The notes beneath the pieces were generated by a model, which was given only the letters and a program-made list of their open reading frames with translations, was not told the origin of the DNA and searched no databases. A stretch of 64,000 bases of DNA from Paracoccus denitrificans (GTDB taxonomy: Bacteria; Pseudomonadota; Alphaproteobacteria; Rhodobacterales; Rhodobacteraceae): positions 62,001 through 126,000 of the forward strand of contig VAFL01000005.1 in NCBI GenBank assembly GCA_005768755.1. The letters run 5' to 3'. The position numbers and the translations under genes were made by a program. This document shows positions 53,555 to 62,555 of this stretch, in pieces. Every line of letters starts with the position of its first letter. Positions within the stretch are counted from its first letter, which is position 1.

Positions 53555-54187
53555 TCAAGGATTCTCGGGTGGGCTGTCTTTCATCTTGGCGCCGCGCTGT
53601 TGCGCAGCCCGAATGGCGCTTGATGATGTCGTCGACATCGGCATGTTGACCATGACCCAGGCCGGGGCAGCTGAAGCGCCCAGAAGTCCTGCGCGCCGCG
53701 CAGGCAAGCGCGCCGACGACATCACACGTGCCGCTTTGGACAGTCGCGCGGCAAGGCGGCTGCCGGGGCGGCTTAGCACACCAATTGGCACACGGGCCGC
53801 AATTTCACGCCAGCGCTCCCACTGGCTGAACTGAACGAGGTTGTCCGAGCCCATCAACCAGACGAAGTTAACGGTTGGATAGTGCTTCTGCAGGGCGGCA
53901 ATCGTATCCACCGTCTTGCGGGTGTTCAGCAACGCCTCGACCCCGGTGACCTCGACACGAGGGTCATCCATCAACTCCCGCGCCTGCGAAATGCGCTGTT
54001 CCAGCGGGGCGGGCTGATGCTTCTTCAAGGGGTTGCCGGGGGTAACCAGCCACCACACCCGGTCAATGCCAAAGCGCTTCAGCGCTTCGTCGGTCAGTCT
54101 GACATGCCCGTCATGGGCCGGATCAAAGGATCCGCCCAGAAGTCCGATCCGCTGACCGGCGACGGCGAAAGGAAAACCCTGCTTCAT
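53555..54187 (-). CDS. nadD: Nicotinate-nucleotide adenylyltransferase
   Basis: A 210-residue nucleotidyltransferase. GGSFDPAHDGHVRLTD near 14 carries the HxGH-type motif, and STTSSSAIRAAQQRG near 185 the C-terminal ISTTxIR-like motif, here SSSAIR. It makes nicotinate adenine dinucleotide for NAD. The ATG at 54187 begins the conserved sequence. Confidence 0.93.
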   Translation of the reverse strand: MKQGFPFAVAGQRIGLLGGSFDPAHDGHVRLTDEALKRFGIDRVWWLVTPGNPLKKHQPAPLEQRISQARELMDDPRVEVTGVEALLNTRKTVDTIAALQKHYPTVNFVWLMGSDNLVQFSQWERWREIAARVPIGVLSRPGSRLAARLSKAARVMSSARLPARRAGLLGASAAPAWVMVNMPMSTTSSSAIRAAQQRGAKMKDSPPENP

Positions 54188-54326
54188 GGTTTCGCTGTAG
54201 GGTGCTGCAAGGGCATTCGCAAGCCGCTGCGCATCGGGCTGCTGCGCAAGACAGTTGCACCAGCCGGCGCATATAACTGCGAATTCGTCATCCATCGCGA
54301 ACGTCGGTGCAGGCCGATTGCCCTTC

Positions 54327-55340
54327 TCACCCTGTGTCGCTGAACGGATGACCGTGAAGGCGCATGCAGCCGCGCCCACTTCGCTTTGCCGCGTAAAGCG
54401 CGCTGTCGCCATCCGACAGCATCTGGCCGGCAGTGACGCCATCGTATCGTTCCGACGATGTGCCGCCGATACTGGCCGAAACGCGGCACAGATGCGGACC
54501 GACCTTTATTGGCACCTGTGTTGCGGCGATCAGGCGACGGCCAAGCTGCAGCAACGCGGAGTCCGAAGTCATGCCCGGCAGAAGGATCAGGAATTCGTCG
54601 CCGCCAACACGCGCGATGGCGTCTTCGCTTCGGGTTTCACGGCGCAGGATGTCGGCAATGCAGCACAAGACAGTGTCGCCTGCAGCATGTCCGAAACGGT
54701 CGTTCACATCCTTGAACCAGTCCAGGTCAAGTTGCAGCAATGCAAATTCCTGGCGCTTGCCTTGGGGCCCGGCGCGCGCGGCGATTGCCCTTCCGAAAGC
54801 GATATCAAACCCGCGACGGTTCAAAAGTTCTGTCAGAGGATCGGTAAAAGCCTGTATTTCGGCGGCTTCGCGCGCTTCTTCAAGGCTGCTGCTGTGGCGC
54901 GCAAGTTCTGCCCGAATAGCCTGGTTCGATGTGTGCAGGTAAAGCAACTCGATCGCGAGGTCGTTGGCGGCGAAATCTGCATCGGTCAGGTCATAAGTCC
55001 CGATAGCTTCGATGACGCCGATCCCGAAGCCCAGATTAAGAAGGATCTCACCGCGAATGAGCTGTGACACCTCGCCGCGCAATGGTGGGAGGCTACTTTC
55101 CTTCAGGCCAAGGAAAACACGGCTGCCACTGCGCGCGGATTCTATAAGAGTTGCAACGAAATCAGCAGTTGGCGTGGCGCGGCGCAATTCGAAAACCGAT
55201 TGGATCGATTGCGCGCGCCCGATCAACTTGCGCAAGGTCGGCCCGCAGGAGCGGATTTCGCCTTCCGGACCGATCAGCAGATGCATCGGCATCAGTGCGG
55301 CCAGGCATTCAACCGCGATTGATTGGCCGCTGATCATCAT
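54327..55340 (-). CDS. HNOBA-linked diguanylate cyclase (GGDEF)
   Basis: A 337-residue protein. Residues 15-145 match the HNOBA (heme-NO-binding-associated) domain: MPMHLLIGPEGEIRSCGPTL, then FELRR and LRGEVSQLIRGEILLNL. A short coiled region (about 135-165) leads to an intact GGDEF domain, GGDEF at 246-250, with an inhibitory-site RxxD at 237-240 placed five residues before it. So it should make c-di-GMP and be product-inhibited. It overlaps the H-NOX gene stop by four bases, which argues that the two proteins work as a pair. Confidence 0.82.
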   Translation of the reverse strand: MMISGQSIAVECLAALMPMHLLIGPEGEIRSCGPTLRKLIGRAQSIQSVFELRRATPTADFVATLIESARSGSRVFLGLKESSLPPLRGEVSQLIRGEILLNLGFGIGVIEAIGTYDLTDADFAANDLAIELLYLHTSNQAIRAELARHSSSLEEAREAAEIQAFTDPLTELLNRRGFDIAFGRAIAARAGPQGKRQEFALLQLDLDWFKDVNDRFGHAAGDTVLCCIADILRRETRSEDAIARVGGDEFLILLPGMTSDSALLQLGRRLIAATQVPIKVGPHLCRVSASIGGTSSERYDGVTAGQMLSDGDSALYAAKRSGRGCMRLHGHPFSDTG

Positions 55341-55906
55341 CCTGCCCAGACCTGCTGTAACAACGAAAACACACTGCCTTCCGAAAACTCGTCGTCCGCG
55401 ATGCTGACCATCAGACAACCTTCGACGCCCTCGACAATGGCCAGGACACCGTAATCATCGGCCATACCGCGCAGGAAACCCGCAAGCACCGGATACCAGT
55501 CTGCCTCATCCGCAGCGATGCTCAGCCTATACTGGCGCTGTGCCATTGGTCGTGTCGCGATCCGTGGCAAATCCAGGCCTGGCAGAACAACCCGCGCGCG
55601 GTCGTGAAGATCGTCGAGCGACAGCACGAAATCCTCAAAATTAGAGCCGCTGAACCGCATGATGTGACGGACATTGTCAATGCGGGGAATCCAGCCGCCG
55701 ATATCTTCCAGCAGTTCTTCGCGGCTGATGCGCAGTCTCGAACTCGCCGCGTTGAACAGCGCCATTGCTGCCTCGCTTTGATAGCTGCGCATCAACATCG
55801 TCCCGCGCCTGTCGACACCTGCGTCGGTAGATACAGCCGCCCAGACCGCTGCGCCGTGCCGCGCGCGCAGGAAAAGTTCGATTCCCCTGACAATGAAGCC
55901 GTGCAT
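55337..55906 (-). CDS. H-NOX (heme-NO-binding) protein, non-canonical
   Basis: A 189-residue H-NOX domain protein: MHGFIVRGIELFLRARHG at the start, the proximal heme-ligand histidine at 101 in LDDLHDR, and GMADDYG near 148. The canonical Tyr-Ser-Arg motif that binds heme propionates aligns with I130, A132 and E134, so it is absent. The heme may be bound weakly or not at all. The ATG at 55906 has GGAGG upstream. It is the first gene of a pair with the HNOBA cyclase; canonical pairs sense NO. Confidence 0.75.
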   Translation of the reverse strand: MHGFIVRGIELFLRARHGAAVWAAVSTDAGVDRRGTMLMRSYQSEAAMALFNAASSRLRISREELLEDIGGWIPRIDNVRHIMRFSGSNFEDFVLSLDDLHDRARVVLPGLDLPRIATRPMAQRQYRLSIAADEADWYPVLAGFLRGMADDYGVLAIVEGVEGCLMVSIADDEFSEGSVFSLLQQVWAG

Positions 55907-55952
55907 GCTGCCTCCGTTTGGGATGGGCTAGCACGCGGACGTTAATTTTACG

Positions 55953-56222
55953 TCAATCGCGACGCGCGATATACCTTGCAGCCATGCCGATTTCAGTGGC
56001 GCTGACGCCAATCGCTTCTGCGCACGCCATCACCCGATCATCACTTTCGGTGACGAAATCCAGCACGACCTCATGCACGTGCGGCCCGCTGACAACCTCG
56101 CGCAACTGGGCGGGTGTCATCCCGCTGCGCCCCATGAGACTGCCCAGCAGTTCGGGCTCTTCAAGGATGTGCATAAGCAGGCGATCGGCAAGATCGCGGG
56201 CTTGTGATAAGTGCTGCTGCAT
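55953..56222 (-). CDS. DUF3572 family protein
   Basis: An 89-residue, mostly helical, cytosolic protein matching DUF3572 by its 'EEPELLGSLMGRSGMTPAQL' segment and 'DRVMACAEAIG'. The function is unknown. Relatives often lie next to PleD-type genes, as here, where the PleD-like gene is divergent 75 bases away. Confidence 0.78.
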   Translation of the reverse strand: MQQHLSQARDLADRLLMHILEEPELLGSLMGRSGMTPAQLREVVSGPHVHEVVLDFVTESDDRVMACAEAIGVSATEIGMAARYIARRD

Positions 56223-56297
56223 TCGTCGGATCCGGAAATCTTTTGTTAAAGAATTTGTGCCACGTTGCTGTCGAATGATCAGCGAGGCAAGTCAATC

Positions 56298-57632
56298 ATG
56301 CTCGGACGAATGCTTGTGATCGACAATGACGCGGCATCGCGTTTTGCGATGAAGGCCCGATTGGGTGCCGCGAATCATCAGGTCGTGACGGCGCGCGATG
56401 TGGCGGAAGCCTTGCTGACTTGTTCTGGCGTCAGCGCGGTACTGCTGCGCAATTCCGACCCGCTCGCGCTTGTTCGCGAGATCGCGACCCTGAAACGCCG
56501 CCTTGATGTGCCTGTGATCGTAATTTGTGATGCAGTGCAGAGACAGGCTGCATTTCGCGCCGGCGCGGAATACGTGCTCGACCGCGAGTGCCACGATTCG
56601 GTACTGCGCGCCCGCCTTCGCAACTGGTTGACCCGCCCGGTCGAGGTCGAGCCGGGCTTTGCCGAGCCTGCAGCGGAATTCGTTCCACCCGATCAGATCG
56701 CGCTTCTGACAGACGATGCAGCATTGTCGTCCGAATGGCGCTGTGCGGTTCAGGCTGCAACCGGTCGCCGTTTGCAGATTCTGTCAAGCCGCGCCTTGCG
56801 GGAACGGCTGCCCGCCAAATTGGCGGCGGTTGTTGTCGACGGGGGGCACAGCGGGAACGGGCTGCAGCACCTGGCTGACCTTCGTGCAAGGCTGACCGCA
56901 GAAGGGCGGGGTACCGCACTTGCCTTGCTGCAGCGCCGCAAGCTGGCGGATGAGGAAACGCGCGCGCTTGAGATCGGGGCGACCGAGGTCCTGCCTGCAA
57001 TCCTGTCAGAGGCCCAGCACCGCGCCGAGTTGGCTGCGCGACTGGGCGTTCTGCTGCGAAATGGGCTGGAAGAGGAGCAGCGACATTCCAACACCCGTCT
57101 TGCGCGTCGACTGGCGGCTGTCGATCCTTTGACGGGCTTGGCAAACCGGCGGCGCATCAATGTCGATCTGTCCGCAGCGGCAGCATCCGGTGCGGGCTTC
57201 AGCGTCCTGATGATCGACATCGACAGGTTCAAGACCATCAATGACACTCATGGTCACGCGGCGGGTGATACGGTGCTGAGCGCAGTGGCCAGGATCCTTG
57301 CCGATGAAGTCGGCATGGCAGGCCGTGTCGGGCGCTACGGCGGCGAGGAGTTTCTTGTGCTGTTGTCCGGTTTTGATGAAACCGATGCGATTTCCCTGGC
57401 CGAACGGCTTCGCTATCGTGTATCTCACTGTTCCGTGCCTGTGGAGGGCCTGCAAGGTCGGGCGGACCTTGGTGTGTCGATCTCCATCGGCGTCGCGGCG
57501 AGCGACTGGGATGCTGGCGGATATGGCAGAGCCGCTGATGAAATTTTGCGTCAGGCCGATGCCGCGTTGCTGGCGGCAAAGGTCGCGGGGCGCAATCTGG
57601 TGATGTTGAGCCGGCAGAAACGCGCAGCCTGA
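56298..57632 (+). CDS. PleD-like diguanylate cyclase with a degenerate receiver domain
   Basis: A 444-residue protein of the REC-REC-GGDEF layout. In the first receiver the phospho-accepting aspartate position is arginine (SAVLLRNSDP, Arg51), so phosphorylation there is not expected. The second receiver keeps an aspartate at 181 (AVVVDGG). The GGEEF motif is at 348-352 with intact DIDRFKTINDTHGH at 307-320. No RxxD inhibitory site is seen before it. It is divergent from the DUF3572 gene. Start at 56298 has GAGG ten bases upstream. Confidence 0.8.
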   Translation: MLGRMLVIDNDAASRFAMKARLGAANHQVVTARDVAEALLTCSGVSAVLLRNSDPLALVREIATLKRRLDVPVIVICDAVQRQAAFRAGAEYVLDRECHDSVLRARLRNWLTRPVEVEPGFAEPAAEFVPPDQIALLTDDAALSSEWRCAVQAATGRRLQILSSRALRERLPAKLAAVVVDGGHSGNGLQHLADLRARLTAEGRGTALALLQRRKLADEETRALEIGATEVLPAILSEAQHRAELAARLGVLLRNGLEEEQRHSNTRLARRLAAVDPLTGLANRRRINVDLSAAAASGAGFSVLMIDIDRFKTINDTHGHAAGDTVLSAVARILADEVGMAGRVGRYGGEEFLVLLSGFDETDAISLAERLRYRVSHCSVPVEGLQGRADLGVSISIGVAASDWDAGGYGRAADEILRQADAALLAAKVAGRNLVMLSRQKRAA

Positions 57633-57798
57633 CCATCGTCCAGCTGGCAGCAGGGCGGAAATCCATTCGCTGAAAGGTGATGATGTGCGCTCATCATGGG
57701 GCGCGTGAAGTCTGCGCTGTCCGATGCGAGGACTGGTCTGGGCGCGACGGAGCGGCTATTTATCCAATCACAGCGTGATTTGATCCGGCAGGAAAGCT

Positions 57799-58200
57799 AT
57801 GACAGATATTGATGCGGCCGAGCGACCGACTGGTCTTGCCATGCGGCGTGGCGCGATGCGGCGCTGTCCCGCTTGCGGCCGAGGTGCCCTGTTTCAAGGC
57901 TATCTGAAGGTCCGCGACCATTGTCCCGAATGCGGCGAGGCAATGTTTCATCAGCGCGCCGATGACGGACCGGCCTATCTGACCATCCTTCTCGTCTCTC
58001 ACCTGGGTGCGCCGCTTCTGCTGTGGGTCTTCCTGACCTATCAACCCTCGCCAATATCAATGCTGATTGGTTTTTCGCTGGGTGCGATCGTGTTATCGCT
58101 GGCGCTGCTGCCAAGCATCAAGGGTGCTTTCATTGGTGCGCAATGGGCGCGACGGATGCATGGATTCGGAGCGCCTGACACTTCCGAGCGGGTGCAATGA
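57799..58200 (+). CDS. DUF983 membrane protein
   Basis: A 133-residue protein with a zinc-ribbon-like motif (CPACGRGALFQGYLKV near 23, then CPECGE) and two hydrophobic helices (about 58-82 and 87-110). It matches DUF983, whose function is unknown. The ATG-TGA overlap couples it to the NUDIX gene. The 166 bases upstream hold a weak hairpin (near 57680-57700) and no gene. Confidence 0.83.
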   Translation: MTDIDAAERPTGLAMRRGAMRRCPACGRGALFQGYLKVRDHCPECGEAMFHQRADDGPAYLTILLVSHLGAPLLLWVFLTYQPSPISMLIGFSLGAIVLSLALLPSIKGAFIGAQWARRMHGFGAPDTSERVQ

Positions 58201-58916
58201 ACCTGTCAGACGACAGCGGGGCAGGGCGCGACCCAACCGCACTGCGCGATGCGGCGACGGTAATGGTTGTGCGCCGAGGCCCGGCTGGTCCGTCCGTTCT
58301 GATGGGAATGCGGGGCACAAATGCCGCCTTCATGCCTTCGAAATTTGTCTTTCCGGGGGGCGCCGTTGATCCGGAAGATGCTGCTGACATGCCGCTTTCG
58401 GGTCAGATCGAGCCACACACGCTGGACCGTCTGATGATCGATTTGCGACCGGAAAGCACCGTGACAGCCAAACAGATTGTGGTGGCGGCGCTGCGTGAAC
58501 TGGCCGAGGAAACCGGTCTGCTGATCGCAGGGCCTGGTCAGGGCACGATGGTCGGCTACGCGGATCAGGGCGTGATGCCAGACCTGTCCCACCTGCACTT
58601 TGTCTTTCGCGCGATCACGCCGCCAGGCCGACCACGCAGGTTCGACGCGCGTTTTTTCCTGGTCGACGCGGCCCATGTTCATGGCGATCCGGACGATTTT
58701 TCAAAAGCTTGCGACGAACTCTCGAACCTTCACTGGGTGCCGATGGCCGAGGCCCGGCGGCTTGCTTTGCCCTTCATTACCGAGGTCGTTCTTGCCGAAT
58801 GCGCCGCGATGGTGACGGCCGCGGGCGATGGTCCGTTTCGTGCGCCTGCCTCGGTGCCTTTCTTCGACAATCGCGAGGCGCGGTCGCGATTCGTTCAGAT
58901 CGGCGCCGATCCATGA
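58197..58916 (+). CDS. NUDIX hydrolase
   Basis: A 239-residue protein. The Nudix box end ALRELAEETGLL near residue 99 holds the metal-binding glutamates, and the region before it is longer than usual. MPSKFVFPGGAVDPED near 48 is typical of a subgroup acting on coenzyme A or diphosphate compounds. The substrate is unknown. It overlaps DUF983 and dacB by four bases. Confidence 0.85.
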   Translation: MNLSDDSGAGRDPTALRDAATVMVVRRGPAGPSVLMGMRGTNAAFMPSKFVFPGGAVDPEDAADMPLSGQIEPHTLDRLMIDLRPESTVTAKQIVVAALRELAEETGLLIAGPGQGTMVGYADQGVMPDLSHLHFVFRAITPPGRPRRFDARFFLVDAAHVHGDPDDFSKACDELSNLHWVPMAEARRLALPFITEVVLAECAAMVTAAGDGPFRAPASVPFFDNREARSRFVQIGADP

Positions 58917-60337
58917 GCATTGACGCAGGCCCGAACCGGCGCGCCGTTCTGGGCGGCGCAGCCCTGACCGCCGTCGCTGGCGCCGCTTTTGCGCAAACCA
59001 TTGGGTTGCAGGGGCTTTCGGTGCCTCCACCGCGCAAGCCGCCACCCCGCCCTGCTGACCTGATCGCAGACGCCGAACTTGATGCCGAGGTCGACTATGC
59101 TGTCTTTGATCAATTCGGCGCCCTGCTGGAGGCCAGGGGCGGCGACCGGCCCGTGGCCCCGGCAAGCACATTAAAGGTCCTGACCACGCTTTTCGCGCTG
59201 GATCGGCTGGGCGCGGATCGGCGTTTCCAGACACGTGTCTTGCGGCTGGGTAACGATCTGATCCTGGCGGGCGGCGGTGATCCGACGCTGGATAGCGACG
59301 GGTTGGCTGAACTGGCCGAACAAGCGGCGGCTGCCTGGAAAATGGATCCGCCTGCACGTTTCCATGTGTATGGCGGCGCCTTGCCTTCCATTCCCGAGAT
59401 CGCGCCGGAGCAGGACGATCATCTGGCTTACAATCCCGCGATCTCGGGAATGATGCTGAACTTCAACCGCGTGCATCTTGGCTGGGGGGCGGGCGGCACG
59501 GGCCTGTCGCTGCAGGCGCGGGCCAGTCGGAACAGTCCCTTGGCCTATACGATCCGGGCGGTTGCGGTCGATCAGGGCCCGCTTTTTTCATGGCGAGCAG
59601 AGGGCGGCAAAGAGATCTGGTCCGTGAATCGCCGCGGCTTGGGTCGTGCGGGCAGCCGCTGGCTTCCGGTCAGGCGACCGGAGCTTTATGCGGGCGATGT
59701 TTTCCAGACGTTGTGTCGGGCCCGCGGTCTGGTGCTGCCCATGCCGCAGATTCTGACTGACCTGCCCTCTGATGTCATCGAGGTAGCCACTTACGATAGT
59801 GGCCCGTTGACCGAGATCCTGGCCGACATGATGAAATACTCGACAAATCTGACTGCCGAAGTCTTGGGACTTCACGCCAGCGGTGCGTCCGATCTGCTCA
59901 CCTCGGCGCGGGCGATGCAGAGCTGGTCAGAGGCGACCGGGCTGGGCGAGATGGATCTGCACGATCATTCAGGGATCTCGGCCGACACGCGCGTTACTGC
60001 GCGGACCATGGCAAAGGTGGTTCACAGTCTGGCAGAGAAGTACGACATGCGCAGCATGCTGAAACATATCGGCTTGCAGGACGCGCGCGGTCGTGCGGCG
60101 GATGGCGAACTCCGGCTGGACGCCAAGACCGGCACGCTGAATTTCGTGTCCAATCTGGTCGGTTATGGCAGCCTGCCAGGCCATGGCGAGGTTATTTTCG
60201 CAACCTTCATCAGTGACATGGCGCGTCGCGCCGCGACCGAGGGGCAGGAACTTCCCGGTGGCGTTGTTACCTGGACACATCGGGCGAAGCATCTTCAGCA
60301 GCAATTGGTCGACAGTTGGATCAGGCGCTATGTTTGA
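58913..60337 (+). CDS. dacB: D-alanyl-D-alanine carboxypeptidase/endopeptidase (PBP4 type)
   Basis: A 474-residue protein with a possible twin-arginine signal (NRRAVLGGAALTAVAGAAFA). Catalytic motifs are SxxK in APASTLKVL near 86, SxN in YSTNLTAE near 317 and KTG in DAKTGTLNF near 404. It trims peptidoglycan crosslinks in the periplasm. The ATG at 58913 overlaps the NUDIX stop (ATGA). Its 3' end overlaps the TerB gene by ten bases. Confidence 0.9.
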   Translation: MSIDAGPNRRAVLGGAALTAVAGAAFAQTIGLQGLSVPPPRKPPPRPADLIADAELDAEVDYAVFDQFGALLEARGGDRPVAPASTLKVLTTLFALDRLGADRRFQTRVLRLGNDLILAGGGDPTLDSDGLAELAEQAAAAWKMDPPARFHVYGGALPSIPEIAPEQDDHLAYNPAISGMMLNFNRVHLGWGAGGTGLSLQARASRNSPLAYTIRAVAVDQGPLFSWRAEGGKEIWSVNRRGLGRAGSRWLPVRRPELYAGDVFQTLCRARGLVLPMPQILTDLPSDVIEVATYDSGPLTEILADMMKYSTNLTAEVLGLHASGASDLLTSARAMQSWSEATGLGEMDLHDHSGISADTRVTARTMAKVVHSLAEKYDMRSMLKHIGLQDARGRAADGELRLDAKTGTLNFVSNLVGYGSLPGHGEVIFATFISDMARRAATEGQELPGGVVTWTHRAKHLQQQLVDSWIRRYV

Positions 60338-60756
60338 AGCGTGCGGTGCCGAAGCTGGGCTGAAAGTTCGATCGCGGCGGCGTGCAGACGGCTGACGTTC
60401 AGCTCATAGCGGATTTCACGCAGCAACTCGGCCTCGTCATCGGACAAACGGCCATCGGCAGCAGCTACGTCGCAGGCAAGCGCGTATGCCGTTTCAAAAA
60501 GCCGTTCCGGCAGGGCATCCCGGACCAGGCCGAAAAGCGCGTCCAATCCATCCTCTTCCTCGAACAGGGTCAACACTGTCTGTGACACGGCGCGAATGCG
60601 ATCGGCGTCATAATCAGCGAAAACAGGCATATGGTTGACCATGCGTTCGATCGCGAGCAGTTCAGACGTGCGGATATTCGTATCCGAGACAGATACCGCG
60701 ATCATCACCGAGATGAGCGCGTCGCAGGCGGAGAAGGAAGAGAGTTCAAGTGTCAC
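60328..60756 (-). CDS. TerB family protein
   Basis: A 142-residue helical protein with paired acidic segments, ALACDVAAADGRLSDDEAEL near 91 and IAVSVSDTNIRTSELLAIER near 19, the metal-binding pattern of TerB/TerY-associated proteins. It is soluble and its role is unknown. It is convergent with dacB, overlapping ten bases, and divergent from lysS. Confidence 0.8.
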   Translation of the reverse strand: MTLELSSFSACDALISVMIAVSVSDTNIRTSELLAIERMVNHMPVFADYDADRIRAVSQTVLTLFEEEDGLDALFGLVRDALPERLFETAYALACDVAAADGRLSDDEAELLREIRYELNVSRLHAAAIELSAQLRHRTLQT

Positions 60757-60785
60757 GGTTCCATCCTGTGTTTGACGCGAAAATA

Positions 60786-60814
60786 TTGACGATTGGCGGG
60801 GGTTTCAATAAGCC
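60786..60814 (+). promoter_or_regulatory. Possible lysS promoter
   Basis: TTGACG (60786-60791), a 17-base spacer, then TAAGCC (60809-60814), 28 bases before the chosen lysS start. The -10 match is weak. Confidence 0.35.
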
Positions 60815-60841
60815 GCCAGCGACCATTCAGGAGATATGACC

Positions 60842-62422
60842 ATGACCACCCTGCGCGATGCCGCGATGACTTCCAAGGCCTGGCCCTTTGAAGAGGCGCG
60901 CCGGGTTCTGAAACGGTATGAAAAGAAGGACCCTGAAAAGGGATATGTCCTGTTCGAGACCGGCTATGGCCCCTCGGGTCTGCCCCATATCGGCACCTTC
61001 GGCGAGGTCGCGCGCACGACGATGATCCGCCGCGCGTTCGAGATGATCAGCGACATTCCAACACGGCTGTTCTGCTTTTCCGACGACATGGACGGCATGC
61101 GCAAGGTGCCGGAAAACGTGCCGCAGCAGGAATTGCTGAAAGCGAACCTGCAAAAGCCGCTGACCTCGGTCCCTGATCCGTTCGGCGAGTTCCCCAGCTT
61201 CGGCGATCACAACAACGCCATGCTGCGCCGTTTTCTGGACACATTCGGCTTTGAATATGAATTCATGTCGGCGACCGAGTTCTACAAATCCGGCGCCTTC
61301 GACCCGACGCTGCTGCTGGCCGCCGAACGTTATGACGCGATCATGAAGATCATGCTGGCCAGCCTGCGCGAGGAGCGGCAACAGACCTATAGCTGCTTCC
61401 TGCCGATCCACCCGGAAACCGGGCGGGTGCTGTATGTGCCGATCAAACATGTTGATCCGAAGGACGGCACTGTGACCTTCGACGATGAAGACGGGCGCGA
61501 ATGGACGCTGCCGGTCACGGGCGGTCAGGTGAAGCTGCAGTGGAAGCCTGATTTCGGGGCGCGTTGGGCCGCGCTTGATGTCGATTTCGAGATGTATGGC
61601 AAGGATCATAGCACCAACACGCCAATCTATGACGGTATATGCGAGGTGCTGGGCGGCAAGAAGCCCGAACATTTCACCTATGAGTTGTTCCTTGACGATC
61701 AGGGCCAGAAGATCAGCAAATCCAAGGGCAACGGGCTGTCGATCGACGAATGGCTGACCTATGCGGCCAGCGAAAGCCTGTCCTATTTCATGTATCAGAA
61801 GCCGAAGACCGCCAAGCGGTTGTGGTGGGACGTGATCCCGAAGGCAGTGGATGAATACCACCAGCAGCTGCGCGCATTCCCCGATCAGGCGCCGGAACAG
61901 CAGCTGGCCAATCCGGTCTTCCATATCCATCGCGGGCAGGTGCCCGCATCGGATATGGTGGTGCCGTTTTCGATGCTGCTGAACCTCGCATCCGTTGCCG
62001 GTGCCAAGGACAAGGACGGGCTTTGGGGCTTCATCAAGCGCTATGCGCCCGATGCCTCGCCCGAGACGCATCCTCAGCTAGATCAGGCGGCAGGTTATGC
62101 TGTGCGCTATTTCAACGATTTCGTCGCTCCGGGCCGCAGCTTTCGCGCGCCGACAGACAAGGAGCGTGCGGCGCTTGAGGATCTGGCCGGACGGCTGGCA
62201 GCATGGGACGGACCGCTTGACGCGGAAGCGCTGCAAACGATGGTCTTCGCCGTCGGGACAGAACATGAGTTCGAGCCGCTGCGTGCGTGGTTCCAGGCGC
62301 TGTATCAGGTGTTGCTGGGTGCCGATCAGGGTCCACGCTTCGGTGGGTTCATCGCGCTTTACGGCGTGGACGAGACACGCGAACTGATCGAAAAGGCGCT
62401 GAATGGCGGGCTGTCCGCCTGA
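60842..62422 (+). CDS. lysS: Lysyl-tRNA synthetase, class I
   Basis: A 526-residue class I enzyme. The HIGH-type motif is LPHIGTF (residues 48-53) and the KMSKS-type motif KISKSKGNGLSIDEW is near 290. Class I LysRS is common in alphaproteobacteria. It charges tRNA-Lys. The ATG at 60842 is eight bases after AGGAG; an ATG at 60836 lies only two bases after it and is less likely. Confidence 0.95.
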   Translation: MTTLRDAAMTSKAWPFEEARRVLKRYEKKDPEKGYVLFETGYGPSGLPHIGTFGEVARTTMIRRAFEMISDIPTRLFCFSDDMDGMRKVPENVPQQELLKANLQKPLTSVPDPFGEFPSFGDHNNAMLRRFLDTFGFEYEFMSATEFYKSGAFDPTLLLAAERYDAIMKIMLASLREERQQTYSCFLPIHPETGRVLYVPIKHVDPKDGTVTFDDEDGREWTLPVTGGQVKLQWKPDFGARWAALDVDFEMYGKDHSTNTPIYDGICEVLGGKKPEHFTYELFLDDQGQKISKSKGNGLSIDEWLTYAASESLSYFMYQKPKTAKRLWWDVIPKAVDEYHQQLRAFPDQAPEQQLANPVFHIHRGQVPASDMVVPFSMLLNLASVAGAKDKDGLWGFIKRYAPDASPETHPQLDQAAGYAVRYFNDFVAPGRSFRAPTDKERAALEDLAGRLAAWDGPLDAEALQTMVFAVGTEHEFEPLRAWFQALYQVLLGADQGPRFGGFIALYGVDETRELIEKALNGGLSA

Positions 62423-62472
62423 TCGTGACGTATAGGGCGTTGTGCATGCCATTAGGCGCAACGCCCGCGTGG

Positions 62473-62488
62473 TTAACGACCGATTAAC
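62473..62488 (+). promoter_or_regulatory. CtrA binding site (TTAA-N7-TTAAC) before the spike gene
   Basis: TTAA (62473-62476), seven bases, TTAAC (62484-62488), also readable as TTAAC-N6-TTAAC. It is the full CtrA consensus, 67 bases before the start of the spike-like gene. The same arrangement precedes the endolysin-holin genes at 44355. Confidence 0.75.
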
Positions 62489-62555
62489 AGGTCGCGACGA
62501 CATTCTCCTTCGTATTTCGGGCCGCGGAGTGCGGTCGATTTGAGGGAGATCGCGC

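Noticed and set aside
53860..53880. Single TTAAC half-sites, for example near 53868, 56245 and 30312
   Set aside because: They lack a partner TTAA at seven bases and so do not count as full CtrA sites.
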